A stretch of DNA of 32,183 nucleotides, taken from Rhodoferax sp. GTDB taxonomy: Bacteria; Pseudomonadota; Gammaproteobacteria; Burkholderiales; Burkholderiaceae_C. Each line of letters begins with the position of its first letter. Positions within the stretch are counted from its first letter, which is position 1. The stretch covers positions 1 through 32,183 of the forward strand of contig JARXAU010000008.1 of assembly GCA_029865675.1 (NCBI GenBank), given 5' to 3'. A model generated the notes under the pieces. The model saw only the letters and a program-made list of their open reading frames with translations, was not told the origin of the DNA and ran no database searches. This document shows positions 1 to 6,464 of the stretch, one piece after another. The position numbers and the translations under genes were made by a program.

Positions 1-1403
1 TCCGCGCCAGTGCCGGCCTGGCCGCTGCGGCCGCCGCCCCAGGCCTGCGCCTGCACCTGCCTCTGGCCATGGGCCTGGCCGGCCTCGGGGCACTGGCCAG
101 CCAACGCGCCCAGGGCGCCGGCATCCAGGACGGCTACAAGGCCCTGGTGTGCCTGTACCTGGCTGGCGGCAACGACAGCCACAACTGGCTGCTGCCCACC
201 GACCCCGGCAACCGCGCCACTTACGCCACCGCCCGGGGTGAACTGGCCTGGCCCACCGCCCGCGTGCAAGACATCGGCCAGGGCGGCCAGGCCAGCGGCC
301 GCAGCTTTGGCATGCCGGTGGAACTGGCGCCGCTGCGGCGGTGGTACAGCCAGGGCAAGCTGGCCTGGCTGGCCAATGTGGGCACGCTGGTACGGCCCGT
401 CACCAAGGCCGATTTCCAGGCCGGCGTGGGCCTACCGGCCAAGCTGTTCAGCCACAACGACCAGGCCGCCACCTGGCAGAGCCTGCAGCCCGAAGGCGCG
501 CGCAGCGGCTGGGGCGGGCGCATGGGCGACATCCTGATGGCGGCCAACCAGCAACCGGTGTTCACCGCCGTGTCGGCCAGCGGCAATGCGGTGTTTCTCA
601 GTGGCAGCCAGGTCACGCAATACCAGGTGGGCACCAACGGCCCGGTGGCCATCAATGGCGCGCAAGACGGCTGGCGTGCCGGCAGCAGCACCGTACCGGG
701 TGAACTGCGCAAGCTGCTGGCCGGCAGCGGCGCCAACGCCTTCGAGGCTGAATACCTGCGGGTGGTGCAGCGCAGCCTGGCCACCAGCGGCGCGCTGCAG
801 GCCGCCCTGGCCGCCGGCCCGGCGCTGGATCTGCCCACCGCCCCCATCACCTTGCCCGCCGGCACGGCACTGGCGCTGAACAACGACACCCTGGCCCGGC
901 AGCTGCGCATCGTGGCGCGCATGATCGCCGCCGGCCCGGCCATGGGCATGAAGCGGCAGGTGTTCATGGTCAGCGTGGGCGGCTTCGACACCCACAGCTT
1001 CCAGATGCGCGACCAGCCGCTGCTGATGGGCCGCCTGGCCCATGCGGTCGATTGGTTCCTGCAGACCATGCAGGCCCAAGGCCAGTTCAACAACGTGGTG
1101 CTGTTCTCGGCCAGCGACTTCGGCCGCGCCTTGGCCAGCAACGGCGACGGCTGCGACCACGGCTGGGGCGGGCACCATTTCATGGCTGGCGGTGCGGTGC
1201 GGGGCGGGCGCATCCACGGCACCATGCCCATCAATGCCCTGGGCACCACCAACGACCTGGGCGCCGGCCGCCTGCTGCCCAGCACCGCGGTGACGCAGTA
1301 CGCCGCCAGCCTGGGCAGCTGGATGGGCCTGGGGCCGGCTGATCTGGCCACGGCGCTGCCGGGGTTGGGCAACTTTGGGGGTGGGTTGGCGCTGGTGGCT
1401 TGA
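1..1403 (+). CDS. DUF1501 family exported protein, 5' end cut by window edge
   Basis: The reading frame is open from base 3 and stops with TGA at 1401-1403. The first visible residues (RASAGLAAAAAAP) match the region just after the twin-arginine motif of the paralogue at 12371 (RRQFLRAAT), so only about ten N-terminal residues are missing. The ATG at 69 is internal. DUF1501 proteins belong to the sulfatase/alkaline-phosphatase-like superfamily and are exported; their substrate is not established. The family motifs are present: a GGNDSHNW motif near the start of the mature protein, SHNDQAATWQS, GGFDTHSFQMRDQP, and the C-terminal SDFGRA and CDHGWGGHHF metal-site-like motifs. In this family the gene usually follows a DUF1800 gene, so a DUF1800 partner probably lies just left of the window. 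It is a close paralogue of 12371-13783. The family call is firm; the function is unknown. Confidence 0.9.
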   Translation, partial: RASAGLAAAAAAPGLRLHLPLAMGLAGLGALASQRAQGAGIQDGYKALVCLYLAGGNDSHNWLLPTDPGNRATYATARGELAWPTARVQDIGQGGQASGRSFGMPVELAPLRRWYSQGKLAWLANVGTLVRPVTKADFQAGVGLPAKLFSHNDQAATWQSLQPEGARSGWGGRMGDILMAANQQPVFTAVSASGNAVFLSGSQVTQYQVGTNGPVAINGAQDGWRAGSSTVPGELRKLLAGSGANAFEAEYLRVVQRSLATSGALQAALAAGPALDLPTAPITLPAGTALALNNDTLARQLRIVARMIAAGPAMGMKRQVFMVSVGGFDTHSFQMRDQPLLMGRLAHAVDWFLQTMQAQGQFNNVVLFSASDFGRALASNGDGCDHGWGGHHFMAGGAVRGGRIHGTMPINALGTTNDLGAGRLLPSTAVTQYAASLGSWMGLGPADLATALPGLGNFGGGLALVA

Positions 1404-1434
1404 CGCGTTGCAGTGAGCGGCAGTTGGCGGCCAG

Positions 1435-1545
1435 CTACAGCGCTGCAATGAAATCGTCGATGGACACGTCAGCTTGCCTCAGCAGGCCAGCGAGTGTGCC
1501 GACCTTCAACTCGTCATGCATGGGGATCACACGAGGCCCAACACT
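1435..1545 (-). pseudogene. hicA toxin remnant (C-terminal part)
   Basis: Directly downstream of hicB on the minus strand, one frame reads PRVIPMHDELKVGTLAGLL followed by RQADVSIDDFIAAL and a TAG at 1435-1437. This resembles the C-terminal half of HicA mRNA interferases (VPMH..LK.GTL..LLRQA). The N-terminal half, including the GSHH catalytic region expected of HicA, is missing. The frame is closed by a stop at 1609-1611 and has no usable start. I read it as a decayed partner of the hicB gene at 1545-1751. The similarity is judged by eye. Confidence 0.6.
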
Positions 1546-1751
1546 TAGGCAAGTGCAGGAACTGAAAATGTGGTGATGAACGTGTGGCCATGCGTGACCA
1601 GAGGAAACTCAGCCAGGTACAAGACCGTGGCTTCCTTGAGGTTCGCAACCGCCTCTTCGACTGTTTCACCTTGCGTCGTCGTACCAGTCTCGGGGTTCAA
1701 CGCCGCATAACCGCCCTCTTCGGCAGGTGTCAACACAGCGGTCAGTTCCAT
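1545..1751 (-). CDS. hicB: HicB-family antitoxin
   Basis: This 68-residue protein begins MELTAVLTPAEEGGYAALNP and continues with TTTQGETVEEAVANLKEA, the usual short HicB partial-RNase-H-like fold. It ends with the LAEFPL...TTFSVPALA tail typical of HicB proteins encoded before hicA. The ATG at 1751 is preferred over an upstream in-frame ATG at 1787, because homology starts there and a GAGA stretch sits a few bases upstream. HicB proteins neutralise HicA and often repress their own operon. Here the toxin downstream is only a fragment, so this may be an orphan antitoxin. It converges on the DUF1501 gene. Confidence 0.8.
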   Translation of the reverse strand: MELTAVLTPAEEGGYAALNPETGTTTQGETVEEAVANLKEATVLYLAEFPLVTHGHTFITTFSVPALA

Positions 1752-1831
1752 GGATGTTCTCTGTTGATGGGAAGAGGCAAATCGCATGCTATTGCAAGTT
1801 CACAACGCAATGGTCATGCAACGCAAGGGTT

Positions 1832-1963
1832 TCAAGGCGAAAGGCCAGAAGGCGATGGGCGCAGCCTGGCCACCAGATGCGCGACCAGCCGCTGCAGCGG
1901 CAACAGCGGGACCACGATGCACGTGTTGAGGTGGTTCAGCAAATCTGCCGGCAGGCAAGCGCC
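1832..1963 (-). pseudogene. possible ccdB-type toxin fragment
   Basis: The minus-strand frame reads ACLPADLLNHLNTCIVVPLL, then PLQRLVAHLVARLRP, and stops at 1832-1834. The DLL..LNT.(V/I)VVPLLP pattern is what CcdB-type gyrase toxins show in their central strand region. The N-terminal and C-terminal parts are absent, and part of the stretch (1859-1895) also shares short exact matches with the neighbouring DUF1501 gene. The call rests on about twenty residues, so it is weak. It could be a chance reading of a rearranged segment. Confidence 0.3.
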
Positions 1964-1977
1964 ATTTGCATCGGCTG

Positions 1978-2091
1978 ACTCGCCAGTGGATCGTCACGTT
2001 CAACATCCGCGACTTTCAAGCTGCGACCGGTCTGGGCATCGGGGCCATCACGCCAGCCAAGTTTCTCAACCTTCTGGAGAACCCACGATGA
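1978..2091 (+). pseudogene. PIN-domain toxin, C-terminal remnant
   Basis: The frame reads TRQWIVTFNIRDF, then QAATGLGIGAITPAKFLNLL, and stops with TGA at 2089-2091. This is the C-terminal signature of the COG1569-type PIN toxins ((V/I)VTFN.RDF...fGi.(a/v)itP..FL). The N-terminal part with the first catalytic Asp is gone; an in-frame stop lies at 1927-1929. The stop overlaps the ATG of the antitoxin gene at 2088 (ATGA), the arrangement seen in intact pairs of this type. This suggests the toxin half was lost while the antitoxin half stayed. Confidence 0.6.
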
Positions 2092-2345
2092 GTGCCATGA
2101 GCATCCGCCTGTCTGAATCCCTGCACTGCAATGCACGCGCATATGCAGAGCGTGAGGGCGTGTCGGTGAACCAGCTGATCGCGACCGCCCTGGCCGAAAA
2201 GCTGGCGGCGCTGGGCGCTGAGGATTTTTTGCAACAGCGTGCAGCGCGCAGCAACCGGCAGCAGTTTGAAGCGGCACTGGCCCAAGTGCCGGCCGATACG
2301 CCGATGACCGGCGACGAACTCAACTCTGGCACCTGCAAACCCTAA
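2088..2345 (+). CDS. Ribbon-helix-helix antitoxin of a PIN-type TA pair
   Basis: This 85-residue protein starts MSAMSIRLSESLHCNARAYA and continues EREGVSVNQLIATALAEKLA. That is a ribbon-helix-helix DNA-binding pattern: a short beta strand, then two helices separated by a G-V-S-V-N turn. Its acidic C-terminal tail would wrap the toxin. The start at 2088 is supported by a CTGGAG ribosome binding site and by the ATGA overlap with the PIN toxin remnant. Proteins like this usually pair with COG1569 PIN toxins. With the toxin truncated it is probably an orphan antitoxin. It might still act as a small DNA-binding repressor. Confidence 0.7.
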   Translation: MSAMSIRLSESLHCNARAYAEREGVSVNQLIATALAEKLAALGAEDFLQQRAARSNRQQFEAALAQVPADTPMTGDELNSGTCKP

Positions 2346-2434
2346 AACGGGTACCTTGCCACCCATCACCGCCGGATGAAACCAATCGGCGAGAGGTCTG
2401 GTTTCACCTGTCACCCGTCGAGCACTCGGCATCG

Positions 2435-2797
2435 GTGAGAGATCTGACGACGGAGACAAAGGCTTCCGGCAGTAAGCATGCAGCCGACCGGCCATCCTTG
2501 AAGCAACTGCTGCTGTCGGATGAGCCCCGCCCGCACGGCGGCGTGCTGGCCTGGCTTGACCAGGCCAACGAAGCAGACCTGCAGCTGTCGGTGGTGACGA
2601 TTGGGGAGATCCAGGCCGGCATCGAACTGACCAGAGACCAGGACGCAGCCAAGGCGGCCAGCATCGAGCGCAACGAAGACGCCATGATCGCGGCGACAGC
2701 CGCTGTCCACAAACTGACGGTTGTGACACGCAACGTGGCCGACTTTGCGGTCTTCGGGGCGCCGGTGATCAATCCGTTCCAACCGCCAAAGGCCTGA
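2435..2797 (+). pseudogene. VapC/FitB-like PIN toxin with internal deletion
   Basis: The frame contains two recognisable PIN pieces. One is PHGGVLAWLDQANEADLQLS followed by VVTIGEIQAGIE, which carries the second catalytic acid (GEI). The other is EDAMIAATAAVHKLTVVTRN followed by VADFAVFGAPVINPF, the C-terminal acid cluster. The N-terminal LLDTNV..S motif is replaced by QLLLSDE. Some 35-40 residues expected between the two pieces are missing at the SIE/RNEDAM junction, with the frame kept. The only upstream start is a GTG at 2435 with poor context. The protein lacks the first catalytic Asp, so it is very likely inactive. It is one of several broken TA genes here. Confidence 0.65.
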
Positions 2798-2900
2798 GCT
2801 CGGCGGGGCATGGCGCTGCTGCCCAATGCGCACACGCGGCCAGGTCACCTTGCAGGTGTTGATGTGGTGCTTCGGGCACACACGGCGTCGCGGGTTCACC

Positions 2901-2916
2901 CTTAACACCAGTTAAG
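2901..2916. promoter_or_regulatory. Inverted repeat upstream of gmd
   Basis: CTTAAC-ACCA-GTTAAG is a perfect 6-bp inverted repeat with a 4-base spacer, ending 41 bases before the gmd start. It could be an operator or a small hairpin in the leader. No convincing -35/-10 pair was found in the 160 bases upstream of gmd. Confidence 0.25.
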
Positions 2917-2957
2917 CTTGGGCACCCTTCAACGCCCCAAACCACCAGCCTTCAACG

Positions 2958-4070
2958 ATGAAAACTGCCCTGATCACCGGCGTGACCGGCCAAGACGGCG
3001 CTTACCTGAGCGAACTGTTGCTGAAAAAAGGCTACATGGTGCACGGCATCAAGCGGCGGTCGAGCCTGTTCAACACCGACCGGGTGGACCACCTGTACCA
3101 GGACCCGCATGTCGACAACCAGCGCTTCAAACTGCATTTTGGTGACCTGACCGACAGCACCAACCTGATCCGCATCGTGCAGGAAACCCAGCCCGACGAG
3201 ATCTACAACCTGGGCGCCATGAGCCATGTGGCCGTGAGCTTCGAGCAGCCTGAATATGCAGCCGACGCCGACGGCATCGGAACGCTGCGCTTGCTGGAAG
3301 CCATCCGCATCCTGGGGCTGACCAAGAAAACCCGCTTCTACCAGGCCAGCACCAGCGAGCTGTATGGCCTGGTGCAAGAAATCCCGCAGAAGGAAACCAC
3401 GCCCTTCTACCCCCGCAGCCCCTATGCGGTGGCCAAGATGTATGCCTACTGGATCACGGTGAACTACCGCGAGGCCTATGGCATGTATGCCTGCAACGGC
3501 GTGCTGTTCAACCATGAAAGCCCGTTGCGCGGCGAAACCTTCGTCACCCGCAAGATCACCCGGGCCATTGCCCGCATTGCGCTGGGCCTGCAAGACTGCC
3601 TGTACCTGGGCAACATGAGCGCCCTGCGCGACTGGGGCCACGCGCGTGACTACGTGCTGATGCAGTGGATGATGCTGCAGCAAGAGCAACCCGACGACTT
3701 TGTGATTGCCACCGGCGTGCAGTACAGCGTGCGCCAGTTCGTTGAAAAATCAGCCGCCGAGCTGGGCGTCACGCTCAGCTTCCAGGGTGAAGGCGAAGCC
3801 GAGATCGGCGTGGTGGCCAAGGTGACGGGCGACAAAGCCAAGTGCAAGGTGGGTGACGTGATCGTGCGGGTTGACCCGCGCTACTTCCGCCCCACCGAGG
3901 TGGAAACCCTGCTGGGCGACCCGAGCAAGGCCAAGGCCAAACTGGGCTGGGAGCCCACCACCACCCTGGACGAGCTGGTGAAGGAAATGGTGCTGGCCGA
4001 CTACACCGCCGCCCGCCGCGATAGCCTGGTGAAAATGGCCGGCTTCCAGGCCTACGACTACAACGAGTGA
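2958..4070 (+). CDS. gmd: GDP-mannose 4,6-dehydratase
   Basis: Converts GDP-D-mannose to GDP-4-keto-6-deoxy-D-mannose, the first step to GDP-L-fucose and GDP-D-rhamnose, in the cytoplasm. The 370-residue length is normal for the family. The NADP-binding G-x-x-G-x-x-G lies at residues 8-14 (TGVTGQDG). The short-chain dehydrogenase catalytic set is seen as T132/E134 in STSELYG and Y156-x3-K160 in SPYAVAK. The [16 protein letters not shown] substrate-loop motif is intact. The ATG at 2958 gives the canonical N-terminus [14 protein letters not shown]; the ribosome binding site is weak. A complete vapBC pair follows, and then fcl, which uses the product of this enzyme. Identity is very secure. Confidence 0.97.
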   Translation: MKTALITGVTGQDGAYLSELLLKKGYMVHGIKRRSSLFNTDRVDHLYQDPHVDNQRFKLHFGDLTDSTNLIRIVQETQPDEIYNLGAMSHVAVSFEQPEYAADADGIGTLRLLEAIRILGLTKKTRFYQASTSELYGLVQEIPQKETTPFYPRSPYAVAKMYAYWITVNYREAYGMYACNGVLFNHESPLRGETFVTRKITRAIARIALGLQDCLYLGNMSALRDWGHARDYVLMQWMMLQQEQPDDFVIATGVQYSVRQFVEKSAAELGVTLSFQGEGEAEIGVVAKVTGDKAKCKVGDVIVRVDPRYFRPTEVETLLGDPSKAKAKLGWEPTTTLDELVKEMVLADYTAARRDSLVKMAGFQAYDYNE

Positions 4071-4098
4071 CACAACAAGCCAGCAAGGGGCATAGACC

Positions 4099-4338
4099 GT
4101 GGATGCAATACGAGAGCTGTTGACGGTGGAAGGCCGCACAGTGACGATCACCTTGCCAGACCACTTTCACGCCAAGCGCGTGGAAGTCATCGTGCTGAAT
4201 GCCGATGAGCAGCTTGCGCCCACGCCAAAACTTGCATTCAGCGGCCGGCGCCCGTCACCCTTGCTGGCAGGCACACGCATCGTCGGAGACATCATGGCGC
4301 CGGTGGTTGCCGACGCCGACTGGGACACCCTGAAGTGA
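4099..4338 (+). CDS. vapB: VapB-type antitoxin (DUF2281-like)
   Basis: This 79-residue protein opens with a GTG at 4099, placed by an AAGGGG ribosome binding site nine bases upstream. It has a short N-terminal strand region (VTITLPDHFHAKRVEVIVL) and the C-terminal motif LAGTRIVGDIMAPVVADADW. The tail resembles DUF2281-type antitoxins, where it inserts into the PIN toxin active site. The stop (TGA, 4336-4338) overlaps the vapC start at 4338. It lies 28 bases after gmd, so the three genes probably share a transcript. VapB normally binds its own promoter together with VapC; no promoter was identified here. Confidence 0.75.
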   Translation: MDAIRELLTVEGRTVTITLPDHFHAKRVEVIVLNADEQLAPTPKLAFSGRRPSPLLAGTRIVGDIMAPVVADADWDTLK

Positions 4339-4724
4339 TGCTTCTCGACACCCATGTGTGGCTGCGATGGCTTTCGCCCGTTGACATGCCATTGCCCACG
4401 CAGGTGATCGATGTGCTGGAGGCAAACACCGACCTTGCGGTGTCTGCGGTTTCTTGCTGGGAAGTGGCCTATCTGGCGAAGCGCGGCCGTTTGCAGTTGC
4501 CCTTGCCGCTGGCCGATTGGATGTCGGAGGCCCTGGCTGGATCTGGCATTTCCTGCATACCGCTCGACGCGCAGATTGCAACAACCGCAGCTGAGTTGTC
4601 AGACATCCACCGAGACCCGGCAGACCGCTTCATCATCGCCACCGCGCTGGCAACACGCAGGCGTTTGTTGACGCTGGACAGCGTGATTCCGCATTACCCC
4701 GAACTGCAGGGCCATTTGGCATGA
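4338..4724 (+). CDS. vapC: VapC-type PIN-domain ribonuclease toxin
   Basis: This is a 128-residue PIN-domain protein beginning [12 protein letters not shown]. The acidic catalytic residues are present: D4 in LLDTH, E42 in SCWEVAYL, D93/D96 in [14 protein letters not shown], and D114 in LTLDS. VapC toxins cut specific RNAs, often tRNA, when freed from VapB. The ATG at 4338 overlaps the vapB stop; an in-frame GTG three bases earlier is less likely. The stop TGA (4722-4724) overlaps the fcl start as ATGA. Translation of vapB, vapC and fcl is therefore likely coupled. Unlike the other TA pieces nearby, this pair looks complete and functional. Confidence 0.85.
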   Translation: MLLDTHVWLRWLSPVDMPLPTQVIDVLEANTDLAVSAVSCWEVAYLAKRGRLQLPLPLADWMSEALAGSGISCIPLDAQIATTAAELSDIHRDPADRFIIATALATRRRLLTLDSVIPHYPELQGHLA

Positions 4725-5701
4725 CCCCCCAATCCCGCATCTATATCGCCGGCCACCGCGGCCTGGTGGGCAGCGCCATCGTGCGCCGGCTGCAGGCCGC
4801 TGGCCACAGCAACCTGCTGCTGCGCACCCATGCCGAGCTGGACCTGACCGACGCCCGCGCCACCGAAGCCTTCTTCAAGGCTGAGCGGCCCGAGTACGTC
4901 TTCTTGGCCGCCGCCAAGGTGGGCGGCATCGTGGCCAACAACACCTACCCGGCTGAGTTCATCCGCGACAACCTGGCCATCCAGACCAACGTGATCCATG
5001 CGGCCTGGCAGGCCGGCGTGCAACGCCTGCTGTTCTTGGGCAGCAGCTGCATCTACCCCAAGCTGGCACCCCAGCCCATGCCCGAGAGCTGCCTGCTGAC
5101 CGGCCCGCTGGAGCCCACCAACCGCCCCTATGCCCTGGCCAAGATTGCCGGCATTGAAATGTGCTGGAGCTACAACCGCCAGTACGGCACCCGCTACCTG
5201 GCGGCCATGCCCACAAACCTGTACGGCCCGGGCGACAACTACCACCCGACCAACAGCCATGTCATCCCGGCGCTGATCCGCCGGTTTCATGAAGCCAAGC
5301 TGCGCGGCGACAGCGTGGTGACGGTGTGGGGCACCGGCACCCCCAAGCGCGAGTTCTTGTACAGCGACGACATGGCCGACGCCTGCGTGTTCTTGATGCA
5401 CCTGCCCGACGACCGCTACACCAGCCTGCTGGGCAGCGACGAAAGCGTGACAGGCCGATTTGAGCCGCCGCTGGTGAACATCGGCGTGGGCCATGACGTG
5501 ACCATTGCCGAACTGGCCGCCGTGGTGCAACAGGCCGTGGGCTACACGGGGCAGATCAATTTCGACCCCAGCAAGCCCGACGGAACGCCACGCAAGCTGA
5601 TGGATGTGGGCCGCATCAATGCCCATGGCTGGATCGCCAGCACGCCCTTGCAGGCCGGGCTGGCCGTGGCTTACCAAGAGTTTCTGGCCTCGGGCGCCTG
5701 A
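4721..5701 (+). CDS. fcl: GDP-L-fucose synthase
   Basis: This epimerase/reductase turns GDP-4-keto-6-deoxy-D-mannose into GDP-L-fucose with NADPH. The 326-residue protein has the nucleotide-binding motif [11 protein letters not shown] (G11, G14, G17), the SSCIYP motif with S109/C110, and the catalytic Y137-x3-K141 in RPYALAK. The downstream [20 protein letters not shown] segment is also characteristic. The ATG at 4721 overlaps the vapC stop (ATGA), so its expression may depend on ribosomes finishing vapC. It is separated from gmd, its usual direct neighbour, only by vapBC. Identity is secure. Confidence 0.96.
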   Translation: MTPQSRIYIAGHRGLVGSAIVRRLQAAGHSNLLLRTHAELDLTDARATEAFFKAERPEYVFLAAAKVGGIVANNTYPAEFIRDNLAIQTNVIHAAWQAGVQRLLFLGSSCIYPKLAPQPMPESCLLTGPLEPTNRPYALAKIAGIEMCWSYNRQYGTRYLAAMPTNLYGPGDNYHPTNSHVIPALIRRFHEAKLRGDSVVTVWGTGTPKREFLYSDDMADACVFLMHLPDDRYTSLLGSDESVTGRFEPPLVNIGVGHDVTIAELAAVVQQAVGYTGQINFDPSKPDGTPRKLMDVGRINAHGWIASTPLQAGLAVAYQEFLASGA

Positions 5702-5859
5702 GCGCTGGCCACGCTAGCCACCAAGTGCGGTGGCTGCAGCGAACACACGCTGCCCTGTGCCGTGGACTGCAACATCGCCAGCGCGCTGCCGACATGGCCT
5801 TGGCGCGGCGCCCAGCTGCCAGCCACGAGCCACTTGACCGCCACACCGGCATCGGCCAT
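5671..5859 (-). pseudogene. PIN-domain toxin, N-terminal remnant antisense to the fcl end
   Basis: The minus-strand frame reads MADAGVAVKWLVAGSW, then ALAMLQSTAQGSVCSLQPPH and LVASVASAQ. This fits the first half of VapC proteins of the DASVAVKWLV...AL.LL...G.V.L.PPH...EV type, including the first catalytic Asp (residue 3). The second acid (EV of the PPH...EV motif) reads SV. The frame then runs into the antisense of the fcl 3' end and stops at 5671, so the C-terminal half is lost. It appears to be another dead TA fragment. The match is by eye and moderate. Confidence 0.45.
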
Positions 5860-6386
5860 GCAGATCACAGGCAAAGCGTGCCGCATGCTGCGATGCACTG
5901 CGCTTCAGTGACCTGAGGGGCCTGCGGATGGCCAGCCAGGGTGCGGGCGACTGCAGCGTCTGCAAGGTGGCAGCCCGCATCACCAGGCGCAGGGCGCCCA
6001 TGCGCTTGACCTGACGAACCCGCCCCAGCGTTGGCAACTGGTTCGGCACGGTCAGGCCTTGCTTGCCCTGGAAAGTGAGCGCGCGGCGATAGCGCGTCAG
6101 ACATGCAGCAAAGTGCCGTGCAAAGCGGTGCGCCAAGCGGTGCCTCAGCACCAAGTTGTGGCGGTTGTTGGCGCCTGCACCCGCCTTGAGCACATCCAAC
6201 TACTTGCCCACGCCGTGCCCTGCGCGGACGCGGCAATTTCGCCATGCCGAAGCCGAGCACGGACTTTGCAAGTGATAAAAACGAGCAATAAGCTGTTACA
6301 AGATACAGCTCAAGCCTATTGAGAAATATGCCGATACCCGAACAACAGCGCTCTGTGGCCTAACCAAGGCAGTCGGGCGACGAGGG
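5860..6386. other. Non-coding or decayed stretch between fcl and the DUF1800 gene
   Basis: Several overlapping open frames exist on the minus strand (for example across 5714-6199 and 5865-6260), but none shows a recognisable domain, start context or plausible composition. Together with the PIN remnant just before it, this looks like decayed sequence. From about 6265 the composition becomes AT-richer and probably holds the promoter of the downstream gene. TTGCAA at 6266-6271 and TAAGCT at 6289-6294 are 17 bases apart, but the match to a sigma-70 promoter is weak. Confidence 0.4.
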
Positions 6387-6417
6387 GTGCCCTGCGCACA
6401 CTTTGTCACAACAGCCG

Positions 6418-6433
6418 AAACAGACGTCTGTTT
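6418..6433. promoter_or_regulatory. 16-bp perfect palindrome, candidate operator
   Basis: AAACAGACGTCTGTTT is a perfect 16-base palindrome centred at ACGT. It lies 32 bases before the favoured start (6465) of the large DUF1800 gene. Its size and symmetry fit a binding site for a dimeric repressor or activator. The regulator is unknown and none is encoded nearby. Confidence 0.4.
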
Positions 6434-6464
6434 AGACGCATACCTGCAACCTAGGGATTGCAAG

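Noticed and set aside
221-1448. Long open frames on both strands inside the left DUF1501 gene
   Set aside because: They are high-GC shadow frames with Ala/Arg/Pro/His-rich nonsense composition. The frame ending at 1403 has clear DUF1501 motifs.
5714-6260. Two minus-strand frames of 131-161 codons between fcl and the DUF1800 gene
   Set aside because: No recognisable family, no ribosome binding site, and the composition is typical of shadow frames. Only the short PIN-like stretch in a third frame was kept.
6266-6294. TTGCAA...TAAGCT as promoter of the DUF1800 gene
   Set aside because: Spacing is good, but both boxes match the consensus poorly. It is mentioned only in the gap description.
6387-6464. 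Upstream ATG at 6387 as start of the DUF1800 protein
   Set aside because: It would put about 70 residues before the lipobox Cys and run across the 16-bp palindrome. ATG 6465 has an AGGGA site, and ATG 6522 gives a normal lipoprotein signal.
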